A DNA stretch of 52,972 nt from Pseudomonadota bacterium (GCA_009786025.1 WQUA01000006.1:1-52972), one strand, 5' to 3'; positions 9,659 to 19,830 are shown, counted from the first letter of the stretch. The notes: a model not told the origin generated them from the sequence alone. Numbers and translations: made by a program.

Positions 9659-10351
9659 TCACGGCACCACCGACATCTGCATCCTCTTCTCAATCCGTTG
9701 CGCGTGCGCTTCGAGACGCGGTGGGAAAATTTTCTGATAGCGCCGCGGATTGGGCAACATCACCGCCAACCGCGCCGCTTGCTGTGCATCCAGTTGCGCG
9801 GCGTTGACTCCGTAATAATGTCGCGCTGCCGCTTCGGCGCCGAAAATACCATCACCCCATTCGGCGACGTTCAAATACACTTCCAGAATGCGTTCCTTGC
9901 TCCACACCGTTTCGATCATCACCGTGATGATCGCTTCTTCGGCCTTTCGCGTGTAGCTGCGCCTGGATGACAGAAACAGGTTTTTGGCGAGTTGCTGGCT
10001 GATGGTCGAACCACCGGCGACGGTCTTGCCTCGTTTCAGATTTTTCTCCAACGCTTTTGTCATGCCGTTCCAATCGAAGCCGCCGTGGTCGAGAAAGCGA
10101 TCGTCCTCAGCAGCAACGACGGCGCGCTTCAACTGTTTTGAAATACGCTCATAGGGCACCCACGTCTGTTGCAAAGTCGCTTTCGGGTCTTTTTCTCGCA
10201 TGGCCGCCAGCCGCTCCGCCATGACCGCCGTTTCGTGCGGATTGGCATAATTCCACCAGACCACTTGCGCGAAAAGCCAGCAAAAATAGAGAAACCCGGC
10301 CAGCAGCAGCCACAAAAAGCCCCATTTAAGCCATCGTTTGATTCGTTTCAT
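9659..10351 (-). CDS. mtgA: Monofunctional biosynthetic peptidoglycan transglycosylase
   Basis: Polymerises lipid II into glycan strands. It has one N-terminal membrane anchor (GFLWLLLAGFLYFCWLF) and the GT51 domain: VVAAEDDRFLDHGGFDW with the catalytic Glu, then GGSTISQQLAKNLFLS, RKAEEAIITVMIE and ILEVYLNVAEWGDGIFGAEAAA. It has 230 residues from ATG 10351 (MKRIKRWLKWG), the normal length. There is no penicillin-binding domain. It is divergent from gcvT across about 135 bp. Confidence 0.95.
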   Translation of the reverse strand: MKRIKRWLKWGFLWLLLAGFLYFCWLFAQVVWWNYANPHETAVMAERLAAMREKDPKATLQQTWVPYERISKQLKRAVVAAEDDRFLDHGGFDWNGMTKALEKNLKRGKTVAGGSTISQQLAKNLFLSSRRSYTRKAEEAIITVMIETVWSKERILEVYLNVAEWGDGIFGAEAAARHYYGVNAAQLDAQQAARLAVMLPNPRRYQKIFPPRLEAHAQRIEKRMQMSVVP

Positions 10352-10405
10352 GCTTCCCTGATTGCGCTGCCGAAAATGCCTGTGTGCATTATAAGATGGG
10401 ATATT

Positions 10406-10434
10406 TTGACAGCGTGCCATGATGCCTTTAAGCT
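10406..10434 (+). promoter_or_regulatory. gcvT: Candidate sigma70 promoter of the gcvTHP genes
   Basis: TTGACA at 10406-10411, a 17-base spacer, then TAAGCT at 10429-10434. The -35 is perfect and the -10 weak. It lies 52 bp before the gcvT start. No glycine riboswitch could be recognised in this interval. Confidence 0.4.
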
Positions 10435-10485
10435 GTGATTTTCACGCCTTTCGCGTGTTGTGACTTCGCCAACAAAAGGAATACC

Positions 10486-11655
10486 GTGCTCAAAAAAACT
10501 GCCTTGAATCCTCTGCATCGGGACGCTTCGGCGCGAATGGTGGATTTCGGCGGCTGGGACATGCCGATCCATTACGGCTCGCAAATCGAGGAACATCACG
10601 CGGTGCGCCGAGATGTCGGGATGTTCGACGTTTCGCACATGGTGGTGCTCGACATGAAAGGCGATGGGGTGCGCGCTTTTCTGCGTTACGCGCTCGCCAA
10701 CGATGTCGAAAAACTGCAAACGTCGGGGCGGGCGCTTTATTCGTGCCTGTTGCGCGACGATAGTCATGTGCTCGACGACTTGATCGTTTACTTCATCGAC
10801 GAATCGTTTTTCAGAGTCGTCGTCAACGCCGGCACTGCCGATAAGGATGCCGCCTGGTTTGAATCGCTGCGTGCCAAACATGCGCCCGCCGTCACGATCC
10901 AACGCCGCTACGATCTCGGTATTCTCGCCGTTCAGGGACCAAACGCCCGTGAGCGCGTCTGGCAGGTGTTGCCGGAAGCGAAGCCGGCAACCGCCGAATT
11001 GAAACCCTTTTCGGCGGTGACGATGAAAAGCCCTCCCCTTCAAGGGGAGGGTGGGGATGGGGTTTCTTCTCCTCCAACCCCTCTCCCACAAGGGGAGAGG
11101 GGCACCGAACTCTTCATCGCTCGTACCGGCTACACCGGTGAGGATGGTTTCGAGATCATCGCGCCGCACGATGCGATCATCGCGCTCTGGCGGCAACTGA
11201 CCGCCGTCGGCGTGCGCCCGTGCGGCCTCGGCGCCCGCGATACTTTGCGCCTTGAAGCCGGAATGAATCTCTACGGACAGGATATGGATGAAACCGTGTC
11301 GCCGCTCGAATCCGGCTTGGCCTGGACGGTCGATTTCAAGGACGCCGCGCGCGATTTTGTCGGCAAGGCCGCGTTGTTGGCGCAACCTCCGGCGCGTCAA
11401 CTCATCGGTTTGCTGCTGCTCGACAGCGGCGGCGTGTTGCGCGCGCACCAGATCGTCCACACCGATCATGGCGATGGCGAAATCACCAGCGGCACCTTCA
11501 GCCCAACGCTGGGACGTGCGATCGCGCTGGCGCGGATACCAAACACCGTGCAGGAGGGCGATACCGTCGCCGTCGCCGTGCGCGACAAGCGGTTGAAAGC
11601 GCGCGTCGTCAAGCCGCCGTTCGCCAAGCAGGGTAAAGTATTGATTTCCATTTAA
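10486..11655 (+). CDS. gcvT: Aminomethyltransferase (glycine cleavage T protein) with a 24-residue repeat-encoded insert
   Basis: Releases ammonia from aminomethyl-lipoyl-GcvH and forms methylene-tetrahydrofolate. Start GTG 10486 has AAAGGA six bases upstream and begins [23 protein letters not shown]. Family motifs include [42 protein letters not shown] and [17 protein letters not shown]. Between FSAVTM and [14 protein letters not shown] the usual short link is replaced by [13 protein letters not shown] and [12 protein letters not shown], encoded by 11031-11102, exactly 72 bp (24 codons, about residues 182-206). The protein is 389 residues against about 364 in E. coli. gcvH follows. Confidence 0.95.
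   Translation: MLKKTALNPLHRDASARMVDFGGWDMPIHYGSQIEEHHAVRRDVGMFDVSHMVVLDMKGDGVRAFLRYALANDVEKLQTSGRALYSCLLRDDSHVLDDLIVYFIDESFFRVVVNAGTADKDAAWFESLRAKHAPAVTIQRRYDLGILAVQGPNARERVWQVLPEAKPATAELKPFSAVTMKSPPLQGEGGDGVSSPPTPLPQGERGTELFIARTGYTGEDGFEIIAPHDAIIALWRQLTAVGVRPCGLGARDTLRLEAGMNLYGQDMDETVSPLESGLAWTVDFKDAARDFVGKAALLAQPPARQLIGLLLLDSGGVLRAHQIVHTDHGDGEITSGTFSPTLGRAIALARIPNTVQEGDTVAVAVRDKRLKARVVKPPFAKQGKVLISI
11031..11102. repeat. Double palindromic element in frame inside gcvT
   Basis: First palindrome CCCTCCCCTT-C-AAGGGG.. at 11031-11051, then TGGGGATGGGG, a T-rich spacer, and the second palindrome CCCCTCTCCC-ACA-AGGGG.. at about 11078-11102. It is 72 bp, a multiple of three. Confidence 0.8.
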
Positions 11656-11684
11656 TCGCTCTTTTCAGCAAAGGATTGTTCATC

Positions 11685-12065
11685 ATGAGCCAAATTCCCG
11701 CCCACCTCAAATACACCGCCAGCCACGAGTGGATTCGCCGCGAAACTGACGGCACTTTGACCATCGGCATCACCGACCATGCGCAGGAAGCGCTCGGCGA
11801 TCTCGTGTTCGTCGAACTGCCTGAAGTCGGTCGCGCGCTGGCCGCCGGTGAGGCCTGCACCGTTGTCGAATCGGTGAAGGCGGCCTCCGATGTTTACGCA
11901 CCGGTGGCCGGCACGGTCGTTGCGCAGAACGACGTGGTGAAAAATGCGCCGGAACTCATCAATCAGAACGCTTACGACGCCTGGCTGTTCAAACTCCAGC
12001 CCGCCGACGGCAACGCGCTCAATGCGTTGCTCGACGCTGACGCTTACGCGAAGGAAATCGGCTAA
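11685..12065 (+). CDS. gcvH: Glycine cleavage system H protein
   Basis: Carries the aminomethyl group between the P, T and L proteins on a lipoyl arm. It has 126 residues. The lipoylation site is Lys65 in [15 protein letters not shown]; the N-terminal [10 protein letters not shown] and central [19 protein letters not shown] are characteristic. Start ATG 11685 has AAAGGA eight bases upstream; an ATG at 11676 is in frame but too close to that site. It lies 29 bp after gcvT and 167 bp before gcvP in one operon. Confidence 0.96.
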   Translation: MSQIPAHLKYTASHEWIRRETDGTLTIGITDHAQEALGDLVFVELPEVGRALAAGEACTVVESVKAASDVYAPVAGTVVAQNDVVKNAPELINQNAYDAWLFKLQPADGNALNALLDADAYAKEIG

Positions 12066-12127
12066 GCCGCGCATTTTTATCGCTCCACTTGGTTTGTTTA
12101 TGGCCATTCCTCAACTGACTTACCTGC

Positions 12128-12170
12128 CCTCTTTTCAAAGGGGCGCCCGTCGAAGACGGACAGGGGTTTG
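12128..12170. repeat. Hairpin repeat between gcvH and gcvP
   Basis: CCTCTTTTCAAAGGGG followed by a small hairpin CCGTC-GAA-GACGG and CAGGGGTTTG. It has the same architecture as 15132-15178 and, inverted, 25829-25868. Confidence 0.6.
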
Positions 12171-12232
12171 CCTCAGTTATTTATGGGAATAGCTAAACAT
12201 TTTCTCTAAAACGCTCTACACAGGCTCCTCTC

Positions 12233-15082
12233 ATGTCTCATACCGCCTTTGCCCACCGTCACATCGGTACCACCGCTACCGAACAAGCCGAGATGCTCGA
12301 CGCCATCGGCGTCTCTTCGCGCGCGGCGCTGATGAATGTCGCCGTCCCCAAAACCATCCGCAGCAAAGCGCCGCCGGCTGTTCCTGCTGCGCTCAGCGAA
12401 GAAGCCGCATTGGCGCAATTGCGTGCGATCGCCGATAAAAACGTTTTGATGAAGTCTTTCATCGGTCAGGGTTACTACGGCACGCACATGCCCTCCGTGT
12501 TGTTGCGTAACATTCTCGAAAACCCGGCCTGGTACACCGCTTATACGCCGTACCAACCGGAAATTTCGCAAGGGCGGCTGGAGGCTTTGCTGACTTTTCA
12601 GACAATGGTGTGCGACCTGACCGGAATGGACATCGCCAACGCGTCGATGCTTGATGAAGCGACTGCCGCCGCCGAAGCGATGACGCTGGCGCTGCGTTCA
12701 GTTGACAGCGCGGGGTCATCAAAATCGATGACCTTCTTTGTCGCTGACGATGTGTTCCGGCAAACACGCGATGTGATTCTGACCCGCGCTGCGCCGCTGG
12801 GCATTCGCGTCGTCGTTGGCCCGGCGTCGGCAGCGGCAAACACCGACGCTTTTGCAGCGCTGGTGCAAATTCCGGCCGCTGATGGCGGCTTGCACGATTA
12901 CAAAGCGCTGGCCGACGCGGTGCACGCGCGCGACGGCAAGCTGATCGTCGCCGCTGATTTGCTGGCGTTGACGCTCATCGAAGCGCCAGGCGTTTGGGGC
13001 GCCGACATTGTGGTCGGCAGCGCCCAACGCTTTGGCGTGCCGATGGGTTACGGCGGCCCGCACGCCGGTTTTCTGGCGACGCGCGATGCGTTGAAGCGCT
13101 CGATGCCGGGACGGCTGGTCGGTATTTCCGTCGATGCGCAAGGCGCGCCTGCTTATCGCCTGGCGTTGCAAACGCGCGAGCAACACATTCGCCGCGAAAA
13201 AGCGACATCGAACATCTGTACCGCACAAGTGTTGCTGGCAGTGCTGGCCGGGATGTACGCTGTTTATCACGGCCCGCATGGGTTACGCGCAATCGCTACG
13301 CGCATTCACCATTTCACCGGCGCGTTGAAAGCGGCGCTGATCAAACTCGACGCCGCTATCGTCAATACTTCTTTCTTCGACACGCTGACCATCACACCCG
13401 GTGGCGGCGAACTGGCCGACCTGCACGCCAGCGTCCGCAAGCATGGAATGAATTTTCGCGAGATCGATTCCAGCGCACTGGGCGTTTCGCTCGATGAAAC
13501 GACCACCGCCGCCGATCTCGAAACCATTCTTGAAGCGTTCTCCTTTGCACTGTCAAAAGAAAAACTGGCTTCCGCCAAGGCAGCGTTGCACGCTACGCTC
13601 GGCAGTCACGTCGAAGCGATTCCTCTGGCACTGCAACGAAAGACGCCGTATTTGCAGCATCCCGTTTTCAACCGCTATCACACCGAAACCGAAATGTTGC
13701 GTTATTTGCGCCGCCTTGCCGACAAGGATTTGGCGCTTGACCGCACGATGATTCCGCTCGGCTCGTGCACGATGAAACTGAACGCGACCAGCGAAATGTT
13801 GCCGATCACCTGGCCGCAATTCGCCGAACTGCATCCGTTCGCACCCAAAGAGCAAGCGCAAGGTTATCGCACTTTGATCGACGATTTGGCGCAACGCTTG
13901 TGCGCGATCACCGGCTACGATGCGTTCTCGTTGCAACCGAACTCCGGTGCGCAGGGTGAATATGCCGGGCTGATTGCGATCCGCGCCTACCACGCTTCGC
14001 GCGGCGACGCGCAACGCAGCATCTGTCTGATTCCAACCTCAGCGCACGGCACCAATCCGGCGTCGGCGCATATGGCGGGAATGCAAGTCGTCGCTGTCCG
14101 TTGCGACAGCGACGGCAACATCGACCTTGTTGATCTCGAAGCACGCGCCGCTGAACATGCTGACACTTTGGCGGCGGCAATGATCACCTATCCGTCCACG
14201 CACGGCGTTTTTGAAACGACCATCCGCAAAGCCTGCGAGATCGTTCACCGTTATGGCGGCCAGGTGTATATCGACGGCGCCAACCTGAACGCGTTGGTTG
14301 GCTTGGCCGCACCCGGCGACTTCGGCGCCGATGTCTCACATCTGAACCTGCACAAAACTTTTGCAATTCCGCACGGCGGCGGCGGCCCTGGCGTTGGCCC
14401 GGTCGGCGTCAAAAAACATCTCGCCCCGTTTTTGCCGGGGCATCGTATGCTCGGCAATGCCGCACACGTTGTTTCCGCCGCGCCGTTCGGCAGTGCGTCG
14501 GTGCTACCGATTTCGTGGATGTATCTGGCGATGATGGGGCCAGACGGCTTGACCGCCGCCAGTGAGGCGGCGATTCTCTCCGCCAATTACATTGCGCGTA
14601 AGCTAAAAGAGCACTATCCGATACTTTATACCGGCGCCGATGGTTACGTTGCGCACGAATGTATTCTCGACCTTCGCCCGCTCAAAGCGAGTGCCGACAT
14701 TGAAGCTGAGGATGTCGCCAAGCGCTTGATGGATTACGGCTTCCACGCGCCGACGATGAGTTTTCCGGTGCCGGGAACACTGATGATCGAGCCGACCGAG
14801 AGCGAATCGAAAGCCGAGCTTGATCGTTTCATCGCAGCGATGATTTCTATTCGCGACGAAATCCGTTCGATAGAAAACGGCGTGATGGACAAACACGACA
14901 ACCCGCTGAAAAATGCGCCGCACACAGCCGCGATGGTCTGCGCCGACCAATGGCCACACAAGTACTCGCGTCAACAGGCAGCGTACCCGTTGGCGTCGCT
15001 GAAAGCGAACAAATACTGGCCGCCGGTCGCGCGTATCGACAACGTTTACGGCGACCGTAATCTGATGTGTTCGTGCCAGTAG
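12233..15082 (+). CDS. gcvP: Glycine dehydrogenase (decarboxylating), glycine cleavage P protein
   Basis: PLP enzyme that decarboxylates glycine and loads the aminomethyl group on GcvH. It is 949 residues, a full-length single-chain P protein with both homologous halves. N-terminal [52 protein letters not shown]-terminal half [31 protein letters not shown], and the PLP lysine at about 708 in [18 protein letters not shown]. No repeat insert was seen in this gene, unlike gcvT. Third gene of gcvT-gcvH-gcvP. Confidence 0.97.
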   Translation: MSHTAFAHRHIGTTATEQAEMLDAIGVSSRAALMNVAVPKTIRSKAPPAVPAALSEEAALAQLRAIADKNVLMKSFIGQGYYGTHMPSVLLRNILENPAWYTAYTPYQPEISQGRLEALLTFQTMVCDLTGMDIANASMLDEATAAAEAMTLALRSVDSAGSSKSMTFFVADDVFRQTRDVILTRAAPLGIRVVVGPASAAANTDAFAALVQIPAADGGLHDYKALADAVHARDGKLIVAADLLALTLIEAPGVWGADIVVGSAQRFGVPMGYGGPHAGFLATRDALKRSMPGRLVGISVDAQGAPAYRLALQTREQHIRREKATSNICTAQVLLAVLAGMYAVYHGPHGLRAIATRIHHFTGALKAALIKLDAAIVNTSFFDTLTITPGGGELADLHASVRKHGMNFREIDSSALGVSLDETTTAADLETILEAFSFALSKEKLASAKAALHATLGSHVEAIPLALQRKTPYLQHPVFNRYHTETEMLRYLRRLADKDLALDRTMIPLGSCTMKLNATSEMLPITWPQFAELHPFAPKEQAQGYRTLIDDLAQRLCAITGYDAFSLQPNSGAQGEYAGLIAIRAYHASRGDAQRSICLIPTSAHGTNPASAHMAGMQVVAVRCDSDGNIDLVDLEARAAEHADTLAAAMITYPSTHGVFETTIRKACEIVHRYGGQVYIDGANLNALVGLAAPGDFGADVSHLNLHKTFAIPHGGGGPGVGPVGVKKHLAPFLPGHRMLGNAAHVVSAAPFGSASVLPISWMYLAMMGPDGLTAASEAAILSANYIARKLKEHYPILYTGADGYVAHECILDLRPLKASADIEAEDVAKRLMDYGFHAPTMSFPVPGTLMIEPTESESKAELDRFIAAMISIRDEIRSIENGVMDKHDNPLKNAPHTAAMVCADQWPHKYSRQQAAYPLASLKANKYWPPVARIDNVYGDRNLMCSCQ

Positions 15083-15131
15083 CGCAGGAATCAGAAAAAC
15101 CTCATTTCACGCGAAGACGCGAAGGGGAAAG

Positions 15132-15178
15132 CCCCTCCCCTTTTTTGAACGGGGCGTCGGTGAAGCCGACGGGGGTTT
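15132..15178. repeat. Hairpin repeat downstream of gcvP; rest of the 15083-15424 gap
   Basis: CCCCTCCCCTTTTTT...ACGGGG, then hairpin GTCGG-TGAAG-CCGAC (15156-15170) and GGGGGTTTG. The 342-bp gap between gcvP and trmB holds no credible gene. It is made of repeat fragments: TTTCACGCGAAGACGCGAAG near 15103, this element, and a CTGA-type tract at 15378-15427 ending at the trmB start. Confidence 0.6.
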
Positions 15179-15377
15179 GTACCCTCTCCCACTTACTTCG
15201 CTACGTTCGCAACGTTTCTCCTCTTTGCGCCTTTACGTGAAATGGCTTTTATAAGTGAGCAACCCTTTCCCCACCCCGGCCCGCTCCTTGAAAGAAAGGG
15301 TGCTTTCATTTTTTCGCGGCTTCGCGTGAGACCGACCCTCTATGGTTCGCTACGCTCGCTACGACCTATGCGCTGCT

Positions 15378-15427
15378 TTTTGCTTTTTGCTTTCTGATTT
15401 CTGATCTCTGACTTCTGCCCTCTGATG
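15378..15427. repeat. CTGA-type simple repeat tract abutting trmB
   Basis: Tandem units such as CTGATTTCTGATCTCTGACT; the last unit runs into the trmB ATG, so there is no room for a standard ribosome binding site. Confidence 0.6.
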
Positions 15428-16144
15428 CCTGACCACCACCGCCCCATTCGCAGCTACGTCCTCCGTCAGGGACGAATCACACCGGCGCAACAACGCGCGA
15501 TCGAAACGCTCGGCCCGCAGTTCTGCCTGCCTTTCTGCAATACCTTGCTGGACTTTGCTGCCGTGTTTGACCGCCATGCACCGACCGTCCTCGAAATCGG
15601 CTTCGGCATGGGTGAAACGACCGCTCGTATTGCCGCCGCACACCCCGAACACAACTTCATCGCGCTTGAAGTTCACAGTCCCGGCGTCGGCAGTCTTTTG
15701 CAAAAAATAGAAAGTGCGCACTTGACGAATCTGCGCATCATTCAGCACGACGCTGTCGAAGTGGTCGAGCACATGATCGCGCCGGCGTCGCTTGTCGGCG
15801 TCCACATTTTTTTCCCCGACCCCTGGCCGAAGAAAAGACACCATAAACGCCGGTTACTGCAAGCGCCGTTGGTTCACGAATTAGCGCTACGTTTGTTCGA
15901 CGGCGGCTATTTTCACTTCGCTACTGACTGGGCCGAATACGCCGAAGACGTCTTGGCGACGCTGTCCGCCGAACCTCTGCTCAAAAACAGCGTTGTCGGT
16001 TTTGCGCCCCGCCCCGAAACACGACCGCAAACGAAATTTGAGGCGCGCGGCCTGCGTTTAGGGCACGAAGTTTTCGATTTGCTTTTCGTTCGGGTATCGC
16101 CCGATCAAGCACCAGAGATCAGGGATACGGGATCCGGAATTTAA
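15425..16144 (+). CDS. trmB: tRNA (guanine46-N7)-methyltransferase
   Basis: Methylates G46 of the tRNA variable loop with SAM. Motifs are [20 protein letters not shown] (SAM site), [33 protein letters not shown] and [18 protein letters not shown], then [19 protein letters not shown]. The domain ends near FVRVSPDQ; the last residues [11 protein letters not shown] come from a short CTGA-type tract (16119-16137). The upstream bases are also that repeat, so translation starts without an obvious Shine-Dalgarno site. It has 239 residues in total. Confidence 0.95.
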   Translation: MPDHHRPIRSYVLRQGRITPAQQRAIETLGPQFCLPFCNTLLDFAAVFDRHAPTVLEIGFGMGETTARIAAAHPEHNFIALEVHSPGVGSLLQKIESAHLTNLRIIQHDAVEVVEHMIAPASLVGVHIFFPDPWPKKRHHKRRLLQAPLVHELALRLFDGGYFHFATDWAEYAEDVLATLSAEPLLKNSVVGFAPRPETRPQTKFEARGLRLGHEVFDLLFVRVSPDQAPEIRDTGSGI

Positions 16145-16225
16145 CCGTAGAGAGCGCAAAAACCCCTTCACAAGACACGAAAAGAGACAACCCATAAAAG
16201 GAAACGAGCAAGATACGACAACGTC

Positions 16226-16254
16226 TTGCGCGGGCTGATTTGTTTTGCTATATT
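16226..16254 (+). promoter_or_regulatory. Candidate promoter of the molybdoenzyme operon
   Basis: TTGCGC at 16226-16231, a 17-base spacer, and TATATT at 16249-16254, 32 bp before the chaperone start. I see no clear FNR or NarL site nearby. Confidence 0.4.
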
Positions 16255-16286
16255 CGTAAGGGATAGATTTTTTCCTTCGCGCAACA

Positions 16287-16895
16287 ATGCTCTCCGCTTC
16301 CGCTTTGGCTTTTCGGGATTTTTTTGCGGCACGCGATGCGACGATGCTGGCTTCTGCCTATTCGGCGCTTCTGGAAGGCGGCGCTATTGCCGCCGCCGAT
16401 CTTGGCGAAACGCCTGACTGGCTTCAGGAAGAATTTGCATTCAACCGCCTTTTTGTCGGCCCAATGGCTCCGACAGCACCGCCGTATGCTTCCGTATGGC
16501 TGTCGCCGGAACCGCTTCTGATGACAGCCGAAACCTTAAAAATCCGCGCGCTTTATGCTTCGCTGGGGCTGGAAACCCCCGTCGATGGTACGCCGGACGA
16601 TTTTTTGCCGTTTGAACTGGAAAGCTACGCTATCCTGTGTTCTCTAAAAGAAACAATCCGACAGCCGGAAGCGGTTGCCGCTGTCGATGAAGCATTATCG
16701 TGGCTGGTCACAGAACATTGGCGCGGCTGGTTGCCGCCTTTTCTCGCGGCGGCGCTTGCTGACAAGGCTTTGCCGCCCGTGCTGCGCGCCGTCTTGACCG
16801 GATTCGATGAATGGGTCAGTCAAACCCTGGCGAACCCGTTTCCCGTCTCTCACGACCTCAAAGGAGTCTCTCATGTCTGTGAAATCTCCGCCTGA
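16287..16895 (+). CDS. TorD/DmsD-family molybdoenzyme chaperone
   Basis: Cytoplasmic chaperone that binds the Tat signal of a molybdoenzyme and holds it until cofactor insertion. It is a 202-residue all-helical-looking protein with EFAFNRLFVGPMAPTAPPYASVWL early and ETLKIRALYASLGL, then DDFLPFELESYAILCSL, the pattern of TorD-like proteins. The downstream gene encodes a Tat-dependent molybdoenzyme whose start lies 23 bp inside this gene, so the two are coupled. The exact subfamily (TorD, DmsD or NarJ-like) cannot be set from sequence reading alone. Confidence 0.8.
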   Translation: MLSASALAFRDFFAARDATMLASAYSALLEGGAIAAADLGETPDWLQEEFAFNRLFVGPMAPTAPPYASVWLSPEPLLMTAETLKIRALYASLGLETPVDGTPDDFLPFELESYAILCSLKETIRQPEAVAAVDEALSWLVTEHWRGWLPPFLAAALADKALPPVLRAVLTGFDEWVSQTLANPFPVSHDLKGVSHVCEISA

Positions 16896-19197
16896 CCCCC
16901 ACTCGCCCATCATCGCCCCTCCAGAGGTATGCTGCCCATCGCGGCGGCAACTTTTGCAGGCGGTGCTTGCTGGCGGCGTCTGTGTCGCTTTACCCGTCGG
17001 CAGCCTTCTGCGTCCGCTGACGGCGCAGGCCGCCGCTCCATCCGGCGCCTCCTTCAAAATTGGCGGTTACCAAGTCTTCCGAAACGCCTGCCCACGCAAC
17101 TGCTATGATACTTGCAGCCTGAAAACGTATGTCAAGGACGGCGTGATCCGGTTTGTCGAAGGCGCGCCGGAATCGACTTTCACGCACGGCGGTTTGTGCG
17201 TCAAGGGTTATACCTATCCGCGCCAGGTTTACGAACCGGCCCGGATCAAATATCCGATGCTTCAGGAAAAACGCGGCAGCGGTAACTGGAAACGGATCAG
17301 TTGGGATGAGGCCGCTGACCGCATCGCCAGGAAAATTCTCGAAATCAAGGAAAAGGACGGCTCCTTGCTGGGTTTGGCGTTGACCAAATACTCCGGTAAT
17401 TTTGGCATCACCCATTATGGCATCGAAGGATTCATGTCCTCGCTGGGCTATACCTCGCGGCTCATCGGCACACCGTGCTGGCCGGCAGGTATCGACGCGC
17501 AAAATTACGACTTCGGCGATATGGTGTGCAACGATCCGGAAGACCTGCCGAAAGCGAAGTACATTATCGTCTGGGGCGCCAACCCAGCATGGTGCTCGGT
17601 GCACTCGATGAAATACCTGTACGAAGCGCAAAAAAACGGCGCGCGCCTTCTGGTGATCGACCCGGTGTTGACCCAAACCGCCGCCAAGGCCGATGAGTTC
17701 TGGCAGGTACGTACAGGCGAAGATGGCGCGCTGGCGCTGGGCATGGCGCGCCACCTTCTTGATCGTAACCTGGTGAACCAGGATTTTGTTCGCAATCACG
17801 CGATCGGTTTCGAGGCGTTTGCTGACTATTTGCGCAAGAATGTGACCGTCGAATGGGCGGCGCAACGCAGCGGTATTCCAGCCGCTGATATTCGCCGCGT
17901 TGCTGAGGCATTCGCGAAAGCCAAACCGGCAACGATCTGGATCGGCTACGGAATGCAGCGGCACACCAACGGCGGCGCCAACGTGCGCGCCGTTGACGCG
18001 CTGCTGGCAATGACCGGCAACATTGGCGTGCCCGGCGGCGGCGCTCGCTACGCACATCTGATGACCTGGGGCTTCAACTACCATGCGATGACCCAGAAGC
18101 CCCCTGCCGGCTCCAAAGGATTCCACGGCAAAAGCGGCCCGAAGGGCGAATTCGATTTCGCCGGCGCCGCTGTCGCCGAATACACCGACCGTACCATGAA
18201 CATCAACAAGACCGCGCAGGAAATTCTGGATGCCTCGGATCCGCCGGTTCGAATGCTGTGGTCAGCCTGCAAAAACCCGGTTGCGCAGGATTTTGATCAC
18301 GCCAAAATGCTCAGGGCGCTCGAAAAACTCGAAATGGTCGTCTCGGTGGATTTGTTCTTTAACGAGACCGTCAAGTATTCGGACATCGTGCTGCCGACCA
18401 TAACCCCGTTTGAAGAGTGGACCGTTAACGCTTCATACTGGCACTACTGGGTCGGCCTCAACGAGCAGGCGATTCGGCCAATGCATGAGTGTAAGTCTGA
18501 TAACGAAATCCATGCGCTGATCTCGAAGCGGCTGAACGAACTCAGCCCCGGTTCGTGTACCTTTCCGCAAACCGTTGACAGCAAGGAATGGATGGAGAAA
18601 GAATTCAATCAGGGCATTTACGACCTGCTCGGCATCAAGCACTGGAGCGATTTGCAGAAAGGCCCGGCCAAAGCCAAGCTCAAAAACAGCGCCGCTTGGG
18701 CAGACCGAAAATTCAAAACGCCTTCCGGAAAATACGAGTTTCAGTCCGAGTTGTGCGCGAAAAACGGGCATGCCGCCCTGCCAGTCTATAAGGAAGGACG
18801 AAAGGCGACAGCACCCTACCGTCTGCTCACTCCGCATACCAAATACGCCATCCATTCACAGTTTCTCAATATCGACTGGATGCAGCATCTTTCTTCCGAA
18901 CCTTTCGTCTATCTCCATCCCAAACTGGCCAAAACCAAGGCTATTGAAGAAATGGATTCGGTTCGCTTGACCAATGCTCTCGGCGCTTTGACGCTCAGAG
19001 CCAAGATAACGACTGATGTGCCGGAAGACGGAGTGCTGGTTTATGAAGCCTGGTATCCGGCGCTGGATTTCAATGTGCAAAATCTGGTTGATGACGAATC
19101 AGCCGATATGGGCGCATTCAAAACCGGCGCGCCGGGCGTCGCCATTCACGATCAATTCGTCGATATCGCCAAAGTTTCTTCGGGGAGCCGCTCATGA
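16873..19197 (+). CDS. Tat-exported molybdopterin oxidoreductase catalytic subunit (DmsA/PsrA superfamily)
   Basis: Periplasmic bis-MGD enzyme of the DMSO reductase superfamily, 774 residues; substrate unknown. The start ATG 16873 follows AAGGAG by eight bases. The twin-arginine signal is SRRQLLQAVLAGG (Arg24-25), cleaved near TAQAAA. The [4Fe-4S] site is Cys73, 77, 81 and 109 (ACPRNCYDTC ... GGLCVKGY). Cys202 in LIGTPCWPAG is in the position expected for the molybdenum ligand, which would favour a polysulfide/thiosulfate/arsenate-type over the Ser-ligated DmsA type (inference). Chaperone upstream, Fe-S subunit overlapping by four bases downstream; no membrane anchor gene follows. Confidence 0.85.
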   Translation: MSVKSPPDPHSPIIAPPEVCCPSRRQLLQAVLAGGVCVALPVGSLLRPLTAQAAAPSGASFKIGGYQVFRNACPRNCYDTCSLKTYVKDGVIRFVEGAPESTFTHGGLCVKGYTYPRQVYEPARIKYPMLQEKRGSGNWKRISWDEAADRIARKILEIKEKDGSLLGLALTKYSGNFGITHYGIEGFMSSLGYTSRLIGTPCWPAGIDAQNYDFGDMVCNDPEDLPKAKYIIVWGANPAWCSVHSMKYLYEAQKNGARLLVIDPVLTQTAAKADEFWQVRTGEDGALALGMARHLLDRNLVNQDFVRNHAIGFEAFADYLRKNVTVEWAAQRSGIPAADIRRVAEAFAKAKPATIWIGYGMQRHTNGGANVRAVDALLAMTGNIGVPGGGARYAHLMTWGFNYHAMTQKPPAGSKGFHGKSGPKGEFDFAGAAVAEYTDRTMNINKTAQEILDASDPPVRMLWSACKNPVAQDFDHAKMLRALEKLEMVVSVDLFFNETVKYSDIVLPTITPFEEWTVNASYWHYWVGLNEQAIRPMHECKSDNEIHALISKRLNELSPGSCTFPQTVDSKEWMEKEFNQGIYDLLGIKHWSDLQKGPAKAKLKNSAAWADRKFKTPSGKYEFQSELCAKNGHAALPVYKEGRKATAPYRLLTPHTKYAIHSQFLNIDWMQHLSSEPFVYLHPKLAKTKAIEEMDSVRLTNALGALTLRAKITTDVPEDGVLVYEAWYPALDFNVQNLVDDESADMGAFKTGAPGVAIHDQFVDIAKVSSGSRS

Positions 19198-19778
19198 GCA
19201 AACGTCTCGCTTTCTTGGTTGACTCAACCCGCTGCATTGGTTGCGAAACCTGTGCTATGGCCTGTAAAAATTACTACCAGCCGCCGCAAGATATTTTCTG
19301 GCGCAAAGTGTCGCCGCTTGCTGCGGAGTTTTACCCTCATCAAGAGCGCGCGTTTTATTCGCTTGCTTGCAACCACTGTAAGAATCCCGCCTGTGCCCAA
19401 GTGTGCCCGGTAAAAGCATATTCCATCCGAGCCGATGGCATCGTCGTCCATCACCAGGAAAAATGTATCGGCTGCAAAAAGTGTATTACCGCCTGCCCTT
19501 ATGGCGCGCCGCAATTCAACACGGAGAAAAACAAGGCTGAAAAATGCAGCCTATGCTACGAACGGCTGGACGCGGAGCTTTCCCCCATCTGCGTACAATC
19601 CTGTCCGGTGGACGCGCTGCGCCTGATCGACTTGAACACCTTGCACGACAAAAATGTTGTCCAGTTCCCGGTTGGCTATCCGAAAGCGCCGCAGCTCGAT
19701 CCGGGAACACGCTTCATTTCGCCACGAAAACCGGCGGTGGTTGCTCCATCATTGCCCGCCACAAGAGCCGAAGCGTGA
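19194..19778 (+). CDS. DmsB/PsrB/NrfC-like subunit with four [4Fe-4S] clusters
   Basis: Electron-transfer partner of the molybdoenzyme. 194 residues. Four cysteine groups are visible: CIGCETCAMACK, CNHCKNPACAQVCPV, CIGCKKCITACPYG and CSLCYERLDAELSPICVQSCP, the classic four-cluster arrangement. There is no signal peptide, so it would be exported together with the Tat subunit. The last 30 residues (PRKPAVVAPSLPATRAEA) are low in complexity and outside the family core. The start overlaps the upstream stop (ATGA). No DmsC- or NrfD-type anchor gene follows; a lipoyl-domain gene on the other strand is next. Confidence 0.9.
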   Translation: MSKRLAFLVDSTRCIGCETCAMACKNYYQPPQDIFWRKVSPLAAEFYPHQERAFYSLACNHCKNPACAQVCPVKAYSIRADGIVVHHQEKCIGCKKCITACPYGAPQFNTEKNKAEKCSLCYERLDAELSPICVQSCPVDALRLIDLNTLHDKNVVQFPVGYPKAPQLDPGTRFISPRKPAVVAPSLPATRAEA

Positions 19779-19830
19779 TTTCACTGAGCTCTTTTTTAAC
19801 CACGAAAAGCACGAAAGATCCGAACGCGCC

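Noticed and set aside
10352-10485. Possible glycine riboswitch upstream of gcvT
   Set aside because: The conserved tandem aptamer pattern could not be found in the 134 bp between mtgA and gcvT.
16145-16286. Possible sRNA upstream of the molybdoenzyme operon
   Set aside because: No terminator hairpin or conserved structure could be seen; only a promoter-like sequence is supported.
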